Of a stretch of 64,000 nucleotides of DNA, positions 58,101 through 64,000 are shown piece by piece. Location of the stretch: contig NZ_CP107819.1 of the NCBI RefSeq assembly GCF_036346295.1, positions 1,054,001 to 1,118,000 on the forward strand, read 5' to 3'. This DNA comes from Streptomyces sp. NBC_00536 (GTDB lineage: Bacteria > Actinomycetota > Actinomycetes > Streptomycetales > Streptomycetaceae). Both the position numbers and the translations under genes were made by a program. Below the pieces are notes generated by a model. The model saw only the letters and a program-made list of their open reading frames with translations, did not search any database and was not told where the DNA came from. Numbering within the stretch: the stretch's first letter is position 1; each line of letters starts with the position of its first letter.

Positions 58101-59512
58101 AGCGCGTCCGGGCCGTCCTGTGCCGCGAGGTGTCCGGCCAGCCGTTCGGCCTGGACCCGCAGGGCCCGCTCGGTGCCGCCGGACACGAGCCAGGGAACGG
58201 TGCCCGTCCTCACCCCGTGGTTCTCCTCGGCCGGGGACGGATCCGGGGCCTGCGCGAGCACCAGATGGCAGTTCGTGCCGCCCATCCCGAACGAGGACAC
58301 GCCGGCCACCCGCGGCTCGTCGCCGGGCCATGCACGCAGCTCGGCGGCGACCTCGATGCCCAGCTCGGCGAGCGGGATGTCGTCCGCCGGGGCGGCGAAG
58401 TTCAGACTCGCCGGGACCTGGCCGTGCTGGACGGCCAGGGCCGCCTTGATGAGGCCGACGACCCCCGCCGCTCCCTCCGCGTGCCCCACGTTGGTCTTCA
58501 CCGACCCCACCACCAGCGGCCGGGCCCGGTCGGCGAAGACCGCGGCCAGCGCCGCCGACTCCACGCGGTCCCCCACCGGGGTTCCGGTGCCGTGTAGCTC
58601 CACGTATCCGACCTCGGCGGACCGCGTCCGGGCATCGGTGAGGGCCGCCCGCAGGACGTCCTCCTGCCCCGCCCGGCTCGGCGTGGTGAGCTGCTCGCCG
58701 CCGCCGTCGTTGTTCACCGCTCCGCCGCGGATCACGCACACGACGTCGTGGCCGTGCGCGTGGGCGTCCGACAGGGGCATGAGCACGACCAGGCCGGCGC
58801 CCTCACCGCGCACGTAGCCGTTGGCGCGTGCGTCGAACGTGTAGCAGCGGCCGTCCGGCGACAACGCGCCGAACTCGCTCGCGGTCGCCGTCGACTCCGG
58901 CGAGAGGATCAGGTTGACCCCGCCCGCGAGCGCCCACGCCGACTCCCCGCGCCGCACGCTCTCGTACGCCTGGTGCACGGCGACCAGGGCGGAGGACTGT
59001 GCCGAGTCCACGACCACGCTCGGGCCGGACAGTCCCAGGAAGAAGGAGATCCGATTCGCGAGGACACCACGCTGGAGCGAGGACAGGGTGAAGCTGTCGA
59101 TCGCTCCGGCGCCCTGGTCGCGCACCAGACCGGCGTAGTCGTCCCCCATCGCCCCGAGGAAGACTCCGGCCCGGCTGCCCCGCACCGCCGTCGGGTCGAC
59201 TCCCGCGTGTTCGAGTGCTTCCCACGCGAGTTCCAGCATCAGCCGCTGCCGTGGGTCCATCCCCGCGGCCTCGCGGGGCGACACCCCGAAGAAGCCCGCG
59301 TCGAAGTCCGCGACGCCGTCGAGCAGACCGGCCCTGGCCACCCGTGTGCCGATGTGGACGGCGCGGTCCGCGGGAACCCCACCGACGGCCTCCCGGCCGG
59401 CCGCGAGCAGCTCCCAGTACGCCTCGGGGGAGCTCGCGCCCGGAAGGCGGCACGACAGACCGACCACCGCGACGACGTCCTGACCACTCGCTTTCACGAA
59501 GTTCTCTGTCAT
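46154..59512 (-). CDS. type I modular polyketide synthase, loading module plus two modules, no thioesterase
   Basis: The 4452-residue protein has this order (approximate residues): KSQ 12-430, AT 525-840, ACP 880-955; KS 975-1400, AT 1505-1815, DH 1865-2130, KR 2335-2520, ACP 2630-2705; KS 2725-3150, AT 3260-3575, DH 3625-3885, KR-like 3960-4250, ACP 4355-4430. KSQ has Gln172 in place of Cys. The other KS domains have Cys1152 and Cys2902. AT active Ser residues are 614, 1601 and 3358, with HAFH (712-715, malonyl) then YASH (1701-1704, 3458-3461, methylmalonyl). ACP Ser residues are 918, 2669 and 4394. There is no ER or TE. The ATG has no strong ribosome-binding site. Confidence 0.95.
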   Translation of the reverse strand: MTENFVKASGQDVVAVVGLSCRLPGASSPEAYWELLAAGREAVGGVPADRAVHIGTRVARAGLLDGVADFDAGFFGVSPREAAGMDPRQRLMLELAWEALEHAGVDPTAVRGSRAGVFLGAMGDDYAGLVRDQGAGAIDSFTLSSLQRGVLANRISFFLGLSGPSVVVDSAQSSALVAVHQAYESVRRGESAWALAGGVNLILSPESTATASEFGALSPDGRCYTFDARANGYVRGEGAGLVVLMPLSDAHAHGHDVVCVIRGGAVNNDGGGEQLTTPSRAGQEDVLRAALTDARTRSAEVGYVELHGTGTPVGDRVESAALAAVFADRARPLVVGSVKTNVGHAEGAAGVVGLIKAALAVQHGQVPASLNFAAPADDIPLAELGIEVAAELRAWPGDEPRVAGVSSFGMGGTNCHLVLAQAPDPSPAEENHGVRTGTVPWLVSGGTERALRVQAERLAGHLAAQDGPDALDIGFSLATTRAALPHRAVVIGEDPAELSEGLAALAANQPAPNVVSGAVAEGGTAFMFTGQGAQRTGMGRDLYARFPVFAKSFDAVCAELDPSLGGELREIVWADADLLGRTRYTQAALFALETALFRLVESFGVRPTHLIGHSIGEVTAAHVAGVLSLSDACTLVAARGRLMQAAPSGGAMVAINADEGDVRVLLPESGVSIAAVNGPRSVVISGDTDLVLATAESFRAKGVKTKQLNVSHAFHSHHLAGVLDEFADAIRGLTFHAPRIPVISNLAGRPATTEELTDPGYWARQIRGTVRFADGIRALHDAGVSRYLELGPDPVLAGMARETLAEQAPAAVSTMRTGQAEVRMLLRALGTMHATGAAVDWTPLLDGGRRVALPTYAFQRRRHWIGEAREAAPAAEPAHIRDREGLLDLVRTHLAAVLGYDAVDMTPLTSFKDLGLTSLTAVELCAGLSSELGLALPGSLVFDHPTPDRFAAFLHTELTGHGDADDTVSVPAPRDGNADEPIAIVGMGCRYPGGASSPDELWELVRSGRDAVSALPRDRGWDLDNLFDPDPETSGRTYVRHGGFLNDVAGFDAGFFGVSPREALAMDPQQRLLLETAWETLEDAGIEPGSLRGSRTGVFIGAMAGDYGPRLDTPHGGVDGYVLTGNTGSVTSGRLAYFLGLEGPAVTVDTACSSSLVALHQAAQAVRSGECSLAVAGGVTVMSSPGMLVEFSRQRGLSADGRCKAFAESADGTGWGEGAGLVVLERLSDARARGHRVLAVLRGSAVNQDGASNGLTAPNGPSQQRVIRLALADAGLGAADVDVVEAHGTGTRLGDPIEAQALLATYGKGRSEDRPLWLGSLKSNIGHTMAAAGVGGVIKMVEALRRGVLPATLHVDEPSSHVNWRGGGVRLLTESREWPSAGRPRRAGVSSFGISGTNAHVILEQAPVTEEESRSEQEPRTGQPGPVGWVLSARSDEALRAYAGRIAAAAGSGLSVVDVAATLAGRTAFAHRGVVVGTTREELLAGLSSLAEGVPSDDVVTGVAGAGRTVLVFPGQGSQWGAMARELYASAPVFRARLEECAKALSAFVEWDLLEVLLSDDGGVLLSRVDVVQPALFAVMVSLAALWRSHGVRPDAVVGHSQGEIAAACVAGALSLEDAARVVTLRSQAIRALAGRGGMVSVALPVDEVRRRLERWAGDIDVAAINGPASTVVSGSALALDELQAAFEAEGVRTWRIPVDYASHSPHVDEIRDQVLDLLTPIRPRSGEVPFYSTVTGQRIDTTALDADYWFRNLRNTVEFEAATRLLLEDGHDVFIECSPHPVLVPGVQETIDITNTPAHSVGTLRRYHGDLTSFLRSAGEAFTVGAPTHCTPAHPHDGRHVGLPTYPFQRARYWLKPDTGQRDIGAVGLTAAGHPLLGAVTEGATSLVFTGRISLATHPWLADHQVAGTIVLPGAAFAELAVHAADRVDCGTVRELTVQTPLVLPEQGAVRLRVEVGEPLTGDGARPIRIDARPDAGTDISWTCHATGVLDVDTPSPDWDLTAWPPAGARPVDVSYETLAAQGYHYGAVFQGLHRMWRHNDHVYAEVALPADPDDYTIHPALLDATLHAALMSQVLPNDGRVRLPYAWEGATLHASGASALRVSVTTVGDNALRLRAADGAGMPVAEVASLAMLPADLADLGSAAVNRDSLLRLEWTPAPSADAAPPTGLSLLGPDSFGLRSATAGGVDWQEFTELSAIPGDSSDVVVCLEGDDTTDIPGAARTALYRALDLVQAWVSDDRFVDARLVVVTRRAVMTGHTEPVPDLSTAPLWGLLRSAQSENPGRLILADVDDDDHSLAALPSALAGDATQFALRDGHVVVPRLVRASSKDRPREPEGTPRRPEPLSRWDTDGTVLLTGGTGTLGSLFARHLVTNHGVRNLLLVSRRGPDTPGAADLVAELSGLGAEVTVAACDVADRAALSALLAGIPANHPLTGVVHAAGTLDDGLISGMTPEKIDAVLTPKLDAAWNLHDLTRDLGLSAFVLFSSIMGTIGNAGQANYAAANVFLDALAQYRHATGLPATSLAWGFWGERSELTRDLNGADIARMARTGLKPLPSDEGVALFDAAFARGEATAAPVALDLDRLRAQAAGATLPEVLRGLVRARRAATDVTATASTLANRLAGRPPEDIDRELLDLVRSHTATVLGHAGADSVQPAVAFRELGLDSLSAVELRKRLNEATGLRLSATVVFDRPTPSVLAAFLREELLGGSTRAVGPAAAAATAEDDDPVAVVGMGCRFPGGVSSPDALWELVRSGRDAVGGLPRDRGWDLENLFDPDPGRTGKSYVEKGYFLDDIAGFDAGFFGVSPREALAMHPQQRLLLETMWQTLEDAGIEPGSLRGSNTGVFIGAISQDYGPPMHEGSAEADGLLLTGTSGSVTSGRLAYFLGLEGPAVTVDTACSSSLVALHQAARAVRSGECSLAVAGGVTVMSSPGVLVEFSRQRGLSADGRCKAFAESADGTGWGEGAGLVVLERLSVARARGHRVLAVLRGSAVNQDGASNGLTAPNGPSQQRVIRLALADAGLGAGDVDVVEAHGTGTRLGDPIEAQALLATYGKGRSEDRPLWLGSLKSNIGHTMAAAGVGGVIKMVEALRRGVLPATLHVDEPTSHVDWSAGGVRLLTKSREWRSQDRPRRAGVSSFGISGTNAHVILEQAPPTGQSVAPETVPPTEPVSFTEQAGPVGWVLSARSEEALRVHAGRIAEAAADTGVPLEDVAATLAARTAFERRGVVVGSTREELLEGLRSLAEGAATKGVATGVAGVGRTVLVFPGQGSQWGAMARELYASAPVFRARLEECAKALSAFVEWDLLEVLLSDDGGVLLSRVDVVQPALFAVMVSLAALWEAHGVRPDAVVGHSQGEIAAACVAGALSLEDAARVVTLRSQAIRALAGRGGMVSVALSVEEVRRRLERWGGDIGIAAINGATSTVVSGSAGALDELQAAFEAEGVRTWRIPVDYASHSPHVDEIRDQVLDLLSPIRPRSGEVPFYSTVTGQRIDTTALDADYWFRNLRNTVEFEAVTRLLLEDGYDVFIECSPHPVLAPGVQETIDSTHTPARAIGTLRRHNGDLAAFLCSTGEAFTAGAVDRWNLADQNRGGHVTLPSYPFERTRYWLTPDTGRRDVGAVGLTAAGHPLLGAVVEGAAGTVFTGRVSLATHPWLADHQVAGTLVFPGAAFVELAVYAADRVGAGSIRELTVRSPLVLPEHGAVRLRVEVSEPAAGESGRTVRIDARPDAGTATSWTCHATGVLDAETPSPDWDLTAWPPAGARPVDVSYETLAAQGYHYGAVFQGLHRMWRHNDHVYAEISLPTEPDAFAIHPALLDATLHAACTEGPRLATSWRGVAVHAVGASALRVRIGPDRAGSVSVTLADTMGDPVAEFTVGTTLVEPGELRATGVVQLGVLHREAWVDHLAKSSPRKANWAVVGADPLRAAAGLTAAGVYARAYPGLDALAEADGDAPDHLLLTVPAGAEVAATVRETMSRLNAVPSTERLATATVVFLTTAAVPAFDPAGADLAGAAVWGLVRSAQAENPGRFVLADVDADEASWRALPRAVMSGEPQMALREGRVRVPRLTPGAPADTTERFAGHEGTVLITGGTTPMGERLARHLVAVHGVRHLLFTGAEAPEPTAELTALGAAVTTAACDPADRTALRELIGRLPAEHPLTMVVHILQAPPHDRTLSAPPSQAPDALAEVVGAMVGAAEVLDQEIGEATLVLCSSFAGTVGGAGTAATAASAAALDALARRRRARGAPAVSLAWGPWTGGDAPSRGGNTGVGVLGVREAVALFDTACRADEPVWIPARLDLAELTRQVEAGEALPPLFRSLVKTTGKRTASGGAVSVTSLRQRLASMAEAEQDLTLSGLISTQISAVLGLESADVVRPNQILLDFGFDSLSILTLRNRLASATGVRLDTTSMFHRSTPDDLVQHLKQALLDNRSGRGADDAPTDDTV
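46193..51355 (-). other. PKS module 2: KS-AT(mm)-DH-KR(inactive)-ACP
   Basis: KS Cys2902 lies in VDTACSSS. The AT carries GHSQGE and YASH, predicting methylmalonyl-CoA. The DH has the HxxxGxxxxP motif (His3662) and Asp3822. The KR is dead: the NADPH motif is TGGTTPMG, and the catalytic Tyr and Asn positions are Thr4233 and Ala in [16 protein letters not shown]. The ACP reads FGFDSLS (Ser4394). A short charged tail follows, possibly a docking element. Confidence 0.88.
51383..56605 (-). other. PKS module 1: KS-AT(mm)-DH-KR(B-type)-ACP
   Basis: KS Cys1152, and AT Ser1601 with YASH (methylmalonyl). The DH has His1905 in [10 protein letters not shown] and Asp2065 in LLDATLH. The KR is intact: TGGTGTLG, the LDD motif ([10 protein letters not shown]-type, predicting a D-configured hydroxyl), Ser2489, Tyr2502 and the following Asn in YAAAN. 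ACP Ser2669 is in LGLDSL. Predicted product after dehydration of an acetyl starter: a 2-methylbut-2-enoyl thioester. Confidence 0.88.
56633..59512 (-). other. PKS loading module: KSQ-AT(malonyl)-ACP
   Basis: The KS active-site motif is [12 protein letters not shown] with Gln172 replacing Cys, the mark of a decarboxylating KSQ. The AT has GHSIGE (Ser614) and HAFH, predicting malonyl-CoA and hence an acetyl starter. The ACP Ser918 lies in LGLTSLTAV, with Thr replacing the usual Asp before Ser. Confidence 0.88.
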
Positions 59513-59733
59513 GACAGCGGAATCTCACTCTGCTCTCGGGAAGGGTGGGCTCGGCCGGTGCCGCCGCTCGCAAACCTCTCGTCCCGGCAATGCGACGAAG
59601 GTTGTAGAGGACACGATCCGATTCGGTCACCGGGGTGGGACCTTCGCCTCGCACCATTGCCTGCCCGGCAAAACGATCGGCAGAGTCTGGTTCGAGGCCC
59701 GACCCGACGATCACTGTGTGGAGGCATTCGCCC
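59513..59733. promoter_or_regulatory. divergent promoter region, PKS / SARP
   Basis: The 221 bases between the divergent starts include an imperfect inverted repeat, AACCTCTCGTC...GACGAAGGTT (about 59575-59606). CTCGCAAAC/CTCTCG repeats lie beside it. It could hold SARP or other regulator sites, but no clean heptamer repeats at 11-base spacing were recognised. Confidence 0.4.
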
Positions 59734-60546
59734 GTGTTGCGATTTCAGGTACTCGGCCGCCTAACCGTCACCAATGACCTGGGCGACTGCACGCCGAGCG
59801 CGCCGATGGCGCGGCGGGTGCTGGCGCAGCTGCTCCTGTGCTCGAACAACATCGTCATGCTCGACGCGATCATCGATGAACTATGGGGTGACAAACCGCC
59901 GAAGAGTGCCGTCCCCACCGCGCAGACGTACATCTACCAGCTGCGGCGTCAGTTCGAACCGTGGGTGCCGGAGGGTACGGTCGAGCACGTGCTCGCCACC
60001 TGCGGCACCGGCTACATGCTCCGGGTGGACCCGGAGCAGCTCGACCTGGGAGCGTTTCTTCGGCTGGCCAAGCAGGGGCAGACCGCGCTCGCCGCCGGCG
60101 ATCCGGCCGCGGCCGCGCGGATACTGCGACAGGCCCTCCATCTCTGGTCGGGGCCGGCGCTCGCCGATGTGACCGCCGGCCCGTCGATCCAGGCGCACGT
60201 CGTCCATCTCACGGAGCAGCGGGCGCACACCGTCGAACTGCGCATCCAGGCGGACGCAATGCTGGGACGGCACCGGGAACTGGTCGGGGAGCTGAAGGCG
60301 ATGCTGCTGGCCGACCCGCTCAACGAGTGGTACCACGCGCAGCTGATCAAGGCGTTGGCCTCCAGCGGCAGGCGGAAAGAATCGCTCGTCGCCTACCAGC
60401 ATCTGCGCCGGATTCTGTCGGCCGAACTCGGCCTCGAACCTTCGGGGATGCTGCGGGAACTCCATCAGGAGGTGCTGGCCGGACGCGACTCCTGGTCGGA
60501 CTGGGGGGTCTCGGGGAGGCCCCTCGCGGAGCAGCTCACTCGGTAG
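59734..60546 (+). CDS. SARP-family pathway-specific activator
   Basis: The protein is 270 residues from the GTG at 59734 (GGAGG nine bases upstream). An N-terminal OmpR-like winged helix (FQVLGRLTV, MARRVLAQLLLCSNNIVMLDAIIDELWGDKPPKSAVPTAQTYIYQLRR, CGTGYMLRV, about residues 3-95) is followed by a bacterial transcriptional activation domain (DLGAFLRLAKQG to EPSGMLRELHQEVLAG, about 100-250). It has no ATPase domain, so it is of the small ActII-ORF4/RedD type that activates secondary-metabolite genes. It is divergent from the PKS and likely its direct activator. Confidence 0.92.
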   Translation: MLRFQVLGRLTVTNDLGDCTPSAPMARRVLAQLLLCSNNIVMLDAIIDELWGDKPPKSAVPTAQTYIYQLRRQFEPWVPEGTVEHVLATCGTGYMLRVDPEQLDLGAFLRLAKQGQTALAAGDPAAAARILRQALHLWSGPALADVTAGPSIQAHVVHLTEQRAHTVELRIQADAMLGRHRELVGELKAMLLADPLNEWYHAQLIKALASSGRRKESLVAYQHLRRILSAELGLEPSGMLRELHQEVLAGRDSWSDWGVSGRPLAEQLTR

Positions 60547-60579
60547 TCACCGCCCCGCGCGGAAGGCCACGGGGACGGA

Positions 60580-60607
60580 TCGAGGATCGCCTCGCGGCGA
60601 TCCTCGA
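60580..60607. terminator. bidirectional hairpin terminator between SARP and SDR
   Basis: TCGAGGATCGCC (60580-60591) pairs perfectly with GGCGATCCTCGA (60596-60607) around a TCGC loop. It sits exactly between two convergent genes. Confidence 0.85.
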
Positions 60608-60623
60608 CCGCACCGGTGTCGTC

Positions 60624-61373
60624 CTACCTGTTGTGCAGGAGCCGACCGCCGTCGACGACCAGGGTGTGCCCGGTGATCCAGGACGCCTCGTCCGACAGCA
60701 GGAAGGCCACGGCGGCGCCCACGTCAGCGGGTTCGCCGAGGCGCCTCAGCGGGATGGAGCCGATGACCTTGTCCTCCCTGCCCTCGACGTTCGCCCGGGT
60801 GAAGTCGGTGAGGACCGTGCCGGACGCGACGCCGTTCACCCGGACCGCGGGGGCGAGCTCGTTCGCCATCTGCCGGGTGAAGTGGTTCAGCGCCGCCTTG
60901 GCCGTCCCGTAGGCCGTGCCGTCGGGGACGGCGAGATCGCCGGCGATGGAGGAGATGTTGACGATGGCGCCGCCGTGCTCGCCGAGCCAGCCATGCCAGG
61001 CCGTCTGGACCCAGGTCAGGGCGGACATCAGGTTGATCTCGACGGTGCGCCGGTACGACGCCACATCGACATCGACCAACCGGCGGGCTGTCCGCTCCGT
61101 ACCGCCGACGTTGTTGACCAGCAGATCGAGGGATCCGAACCGGTCGACGGCGGTCTCCACCGCGATCCGCTGATGCTCGGGGTCGCGGGCGTCACCGGCG
61201 ACCGCGAGGGCCCGTTCCTCGCCGAGTGCGGCGGCCGCCTTGCGCAGCTCTTCCTCATTGCGTGAAGTGATCACGACGTTCGCGCCCCGCTCCACCAACG
61301 CGGTGGCGATGCCGAAGCCGAGACCGGTCCGACCGCCCGTCACCAGCGCGGTCTTGCCCTTTAAACTTGCCAC
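60624..61373 (-). CDS. short-chain dehydrogenase/reductase (FabG-like), TTA codon
   Basis: The protein is 249 residues from the GTG at 61373. It is a classical SDR: TGGRTGLGFGIA cofactor loop, GDARDPE, VNNVGG (NNAG variant), NISSIAG, catalytic YGTAK, and VNGVASGTVLTDF. FabG-like enzymes reduce beta-keto thioesters or aromatic-polyketide carbonyls with NADPH. Leu4 is TTA (61362-61364), making it a likely bldA target. It lies 74 bases after the response-regulator gene on the same strand. It might reduce the keto group left by the dead PKS KR domain, or tailor a later product. Confidence 0.88.
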   Translation of the reverse strand: MASLKGKTALVTGGRTGLGFGIATALVERGANVVITSRNEEELRKAAAALGEERALAVAGDARDPEHQRIAVETAVDRFGSLDLLVNNVGGTERTARRLVDVDVASYRRTVEINLMSALTWVQTAWHGWLGEHGGAIVNISSIAGDLAVPDGTAYGTAKAALNHFTRQMANELAPAVRVNGVASGTVLTDFTRANVEGREDKVIGSIPLRRLGEPADVGAAVAFLLSDEASWITGHTLVVDGGRLLHNR

Positions 61374-61447
61374 AGTCTGCGTACCTTCCCTTGATCTGCA
61401 CCTGCGGTTCTTGCGCCTTGTCAGCCGACGGCATTTCTCCCGACGTT

Positions 61448-62104
61448 TCACCCGGCGCGGGCGATGAGCCCGATGGAAACCGCCTTGTTGACCGCTTCGA
61501 GCCGGGAGCGAGCGCCCAACTTCGTGAAGATGGTGCCCAGGTGGCGCTTCACGGTTCCCTCGGCGATCGTCAGTCGCCGCGAGATCTGCCGGTTGCTCAT
61601 GGCCCTGCTCACCAGGGTCAGGATTTCCATCTCCCGCCGGGTGAGCTTGTCCTGGCAGTTCGCCGTCGTGGCGATGTGCGTCAGTGCTTCGACGGATACG
61701 TGAAGCACGATGCGGATGCTGTCCGCGCACACCGCGCGGATGCTGGACACCAGATCGTTCCGGCTCGCCGACTTGTTCAGATAGCCCCGGACGCCACAGT
61801 CGAGCAATTGGCGCACCAGTGCCGGATCGTCGGGCATGCTGACGATCAGGATTCTCGCGTTCGGCGAGGCCGAGCGGATGGCATGCACTGTTTCGGTCAC
61901 CGACTCGTCAGAGATGTTCCCGTCGAGCAGCACGACCTCGGGTTGCTCGATCTCACAGTGCGCGATGCCGGCGGCACCGCTGGCGGCGACGCCGACGACG
62001 ACCATGTCCGGTTCCACGTTGAGCGTCTCGCACACCACCTCGCGCAGCAGCGCGTGGTCGTCGATCAGTACGATCCGTAACTGGCCGGAGCGGTCAGGCT
62101 GCAT
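61448..62104 (-). CDS. NarL/LuxR-family response regulator, orphan, TTA codon
   Basis: The 218-residue protein has a receiver domain (acidic pocket Asp15-Asp16, phospho-acceptor Asp61 in VVLLDGNIS, Ser in LIVSMPDD, Lys in GYLNKSAS) and a C-terminal LuxR helix-turn-helix (LTRREMEILTLVSRAMSNRQISRRLTIAEGTVKRHLGTIF, about 150-190). All residues for phosphorylation are present, but no sensor kinase gene is adjacent in the window. Leu9 is a TTA codon (62078-62080), so it may need the bldA tRNA. It is probably a cluster regulator acting alongside the SARP and is co-transcribed with the SDR gene. Confidence 0.9.
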   Translation of the reverse strand: MQPDRSGQLRIVLIDDHALLREVVCETLNVEPDMVVVGVAASGAAGIAHCEIEQPEVVLLDGNISDESVTETVHAIRSASPNARILIVSMPDDPALVRQLLDCGVRGYLNKSASRNDLVSSIRAVCADSIRIVLHVSVEALTHIATTANCQDKLTRREMEILTLVSRAMSNRQISRRLTIAEGTVKRHLGTIFTKLGARSRLEAVNKAVSIGLIARAG

Positions 62105-62680
62105 GCCGCGGCCCCGGATCGGGCGGCGGTTCCCACGACGGTGCCGGAATTCCCGCCAAGCGGCGTACGGAAAATCTTGCAGGCTCCGTTACGGAGCCGG
62201 CGCTGATGGGCTCTGCCGCTTTCCATTCAAGCCTCCGCTTGACTTTACGGACTGCGAAATTGGCATGTCGTTTTACCGCTAAGGTTTTTGTCGCAACAGC
62301 TGCCATAACTCCCCCGTATTCGCTGGCGCACGACATACCGTAGCCCGGGGCTCCACTCCCCAACAAGATCGAATCGAGCCGCTTTAACATTTCTTGGTGA
62401 AGGAGTTCAGGGCGGCAAGCCCGGGAGTACATGCCAGGCGTTGCCCCACCGCTTCGGTTCACGGCTGTTCAACAGGCAGGAGCCACCGTGCGGCACCCGG
62501 AGGGGGAGCGATAGAGCGCGACCCCGGGGGTACACGGTGGCCTGTCCCGGTTTACCCTGCAATGACCGTTGAAGCCTGTACGTGCGGCGGACGGAGTCAG
62601 GACGCGCGCCGCGGCGGCCGACCCCTTCGGAACTCCTGGGAGCCCCTCTTTCGACGCCACCTATTTCCTGCGGATCGCCT
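62105..62680. promoter_or_regulatory. 576-base intergenic region upstream of response regulator
   Basis: No convincing gene is seen here. The base composition is less GC-rich than its neighbours, especially around 62225-62400. A perfect hairpin GGCTCCG-TTA-CGGAGCC lies at 62182-62198, in the leader of the response-regulator gene, and may be an operator or attenuator. The region probably holds the promoter of the response-regulator/SDR operon and the end of the methyltransferase transcript. Confidence 0.5.
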
Positions 62681-63490
62681 TTACTTCGGCACCCGCACGA
62701 CGGTCGTGTACGTGTGGTTGGTCACCATCTCGAATTCCGGGTCCAGGAGTTTCTCCCGGATTACGGAGAGGTCGGCTTCGGTCAGAGATGTCTGACTCAG
62801 CAGGAAAGGCTCCAGCATGCTGCTGTGCAGCCGGGCGAGCCGCGCGGTCGGCGCCCCGCCCTCCCCCGGTGCCCGGAAGTCGCGCACCGTGATGTCCCGA
62901 TAGCCGACGGCGGACAGAACGTCCGGCACACGCGCCGCCCATTCGAAATCCATACCGGTTTCTCCGGCGAGTTTGTGCACGCCGTCGTGGTATTCCTGGA
63001 AGATGCGTGCCGTGTACGCGTCGACCGGGGATTTGATGATGCCCTCGTCGGCACAACCGCAGTACCAGTCGGTGAGCACCAGCGCACCGCCCGGCCGGAG
63101 ATGTGCGGCCAGCCTCGCCGCGACCGCTTCCTTGTCGGCCACGTGCATCAGCACCAGCCGCGCGTGAATGAGGTCGAACGCGGGCTCCGGCCACGGGTCC
63201 TCGACGAGGTCGTGGCGGATCGCCTCGATCCGCGGATGGCTGGGTACGTGCTGGGGCTTGAGGTCGCTGGCCACGACATGTCCGGACGTCCCCACTCTGG
63301 CGGCCAGCCAGCGGGCGACGGAGCCGTCCCCGGCGCCCACCTCCCAGCAACGCCACCCATGCCCGACGCGTACCTCCTCACCCAGGGTGCGGAAGGTCTC
63401 CCTGTTGAGGATCTCGGAGAGCAGGCCGAGCTGCTCGGGTGCTTCCGGCGCGCCGTTGTCGAAGCGTTGCTCGTGCTCTGTGCTGTACAT
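62681..63490 (-). CDS. class I SAM-dependent methyltransferase
   Basis: The protein is 269 residues from the ATG at 63490, with AAGGAG upstream. Motif I is CWEVGAGDGSVARWLA (about residues 48-63), followed by VVASDLKPQH, HDLVEDPWPEPAFDLIHARLVLMHV and LRPGGALVLTDWY. The C-terminal part (GEGGAPTARLARLHSSMLEPFLLSQ) fits small-molecule O- or C-methyltransferases of polyketide clusters. It follows the ACP gene by 42 bases on the same strand and is likely co-transcribed. The substrate and position methylated are unknown. Confidence 0.87.
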   Translation of the reverse strand: MYSTEHEQRFDNGAPEAPEQLGLLSEILNRETFRTLGEEVRVGHGWRCWEVGAGDGSVARWLAARVGTSGHVVASDLKPQHVPSHPRIEAIRHDLVEDPWPEPAFDLIHARLVLMHVADKEAVAARLAAHLRPGGALVLTDWYCGCADEGIIKSPVDAYTARIFQEYHDGVHKLAGETGMDFEWAARVPDVLSAVGYRDITVRDFRAPGEGGAPTARLARLHSSMLEPFLLSQTSLTEADLSVIREKLLDPEFEMVTNHTYTTVVRVPK

Positions 63491-63532
63491 GGTCTTCTCC
63501 TTGGTGAGCCGTCCACGCCACCGGCCCCGCGG

Positions 63533-63793
63533 CTAGATCGACGCGGGCAGCAGCTCGTTGACCAGTTCGACGAACTGCTTCGGGGTCGAGTTCTTGCTCG
63601 CCCTGTCGTCGTCGGGCAGGCTCATGCCGAGTTGACGCTCGACCAGGAGCGTCACCTCCACCATCGCGACCGAGTCATAGCCCATATCGGCGAACGTGAT
63701 GTCGGCGATATCGCCGTCCAGGTCAAATCCCTCGTCTTCGCCGGCCGCCTGGCGTATGTAACCCACCAGGTCCGCCTGAGTGAAAGTCGCCAT
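63533..63793 (-). CDS. free-standing acyl carrier protein, type II PKS-like
   Basis: The protein is 86 residues from the ATG at 63793 (AAGGG eight bases upstream). The sequence AAGEDEGFDLDGDIADITFADMGYDSVAMVEV, with phosphopantetheine site Ser41 in GYDSV, matches the pattern of aromatic (type II) PKS acyl carrier proteins, whose motif is usually GYDSLA. It is acidic and helical, as expected. It implies that a discrete-enzyme synthase or a carrier-bound tailoring step belongs to this cluster, probably encoded right of the window. Confidence 0.9.
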   Translation of the reverse strand: MATFTQADLVGYIRQAAGEDEGFDLDGDIADITFADMGYDSVAMVEVTLLVERQLGMSLPDDDRASKNSTPKQFVELVNELLPASI

Positions 63794-64000
63794 TGTCGAT
63801 CCCTTCGTCTCGTGACGTCGAAACCAACATCGCCGGGAGGCTTCGACACCCAATCGAGTTCCGATCGACGGAGGCTCCCGATATTCGGCCTTGGGACCGT
63901 CGGGGTGCGTGGCACCGCGGCAAGGCTTCTCGTACACACCACGGCGAGGCCTGGCCTGGGCCTCGAACGAGCCTCCGCCGGACATGACGACCATGACCGC
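63794..64000. other. upstream region of ACP gene, to window edge
   Basis: There are 207 bases with no gene recognised. Open frames here lack credible protein features. It probably contains the promoter of the ACP-methyltransferase pair or the 3' end of the next gene's spacer. Confidence 0.4.

Noticed and set aside
46160..59500. Repeated DNA in the PKS considered as an array or as two mobile copies
   Set aside because: Repeats coincide with in-frame KS/AT/DH domains of one gene; no spacers, terminal repeats or target duplications.
62094..62462. 122-codon minus-strand frame upstream of the response regulator
   Set aside because: No family features, poor third-position GC bias, and it overlaps the regulator start; the region looks regulatory.

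Overview
The window looks like a Streptomyces chromosome segment. Coding sequence is very GC-rich with strong third-position bias, TTA codons are rare, and Streptomyces hallmark loci are present: a conservon, a Ser/Thr kinase-FHA pair, an MHYT protein, LGFP-repeat secreted proteins, a SARP regulator and a modular polyketide synthase (PKS). No rRNA, tRNA or CRISPR was seen.

Positions 1-38430 are ordinary chromosomal genes. They include a 5'-truncated flavoprotein, an MltG-like protein, an ABC exporter divergent from a MarR regulator over a clear palindromic operator, a FAD/Fe-S dehydrogenase, an ABC exporter pair with complementary degenerate ATP sites, and a minus-strand run of secreted cell-wall proteins. 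Further right come the kinase/FHA pair, a Ski2-like helicase, TesB, a copper-radical oxidase, a conservon (A-B-C-D plus a second roadblock gene), MHYT, MpaB-like and MOSC proteins, and a GAF regulator next to an aldehyde dehydrogenase.

Positions 38430-39790 are a scar. A strong bidirectional hairpin is followed by a decayed tyrosine recombinase fused to a frameshifted Tn3-family transposase fragment. This looks like the left edge of an acquired region.

From about 40 kb to the right edge lies a biosynthetic island. It holds a heterodimeric ABC exporter, an NmrA-like oxidoreductase, a FabV-type enoyl reductase whose start overlaps the PKS stop, a 4452-residue type I PKS, a divergent SARP activator, a short-chain reductase, a LuxR-type response regulator, a methyltransferase and a free-standing type II-like acyl carrier protein (ACP). 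The cluster evidently continues past 64 kb.

The PKS reads as KSQ-AT(malonyl)-ACP / KS-AT(methylmalonyl)-DH-KR-ACP / KS-AT(methylmalonyl)-DH-KR(dead)-ACP with no thioesterase. Its inferred product is a short branched acyl chain left on the last ACP. With the free ACP, free reductases and SARP, the working hypothesis is that it builds a starter unit passed to another synthase, perhaps a type II PKS encoded to the right. FabV may supply the missing enoyl reduction in trans. TTA codons near the starts of the exporter, short-chain reductase and LuxR genes suggest bldA-dependent timing.
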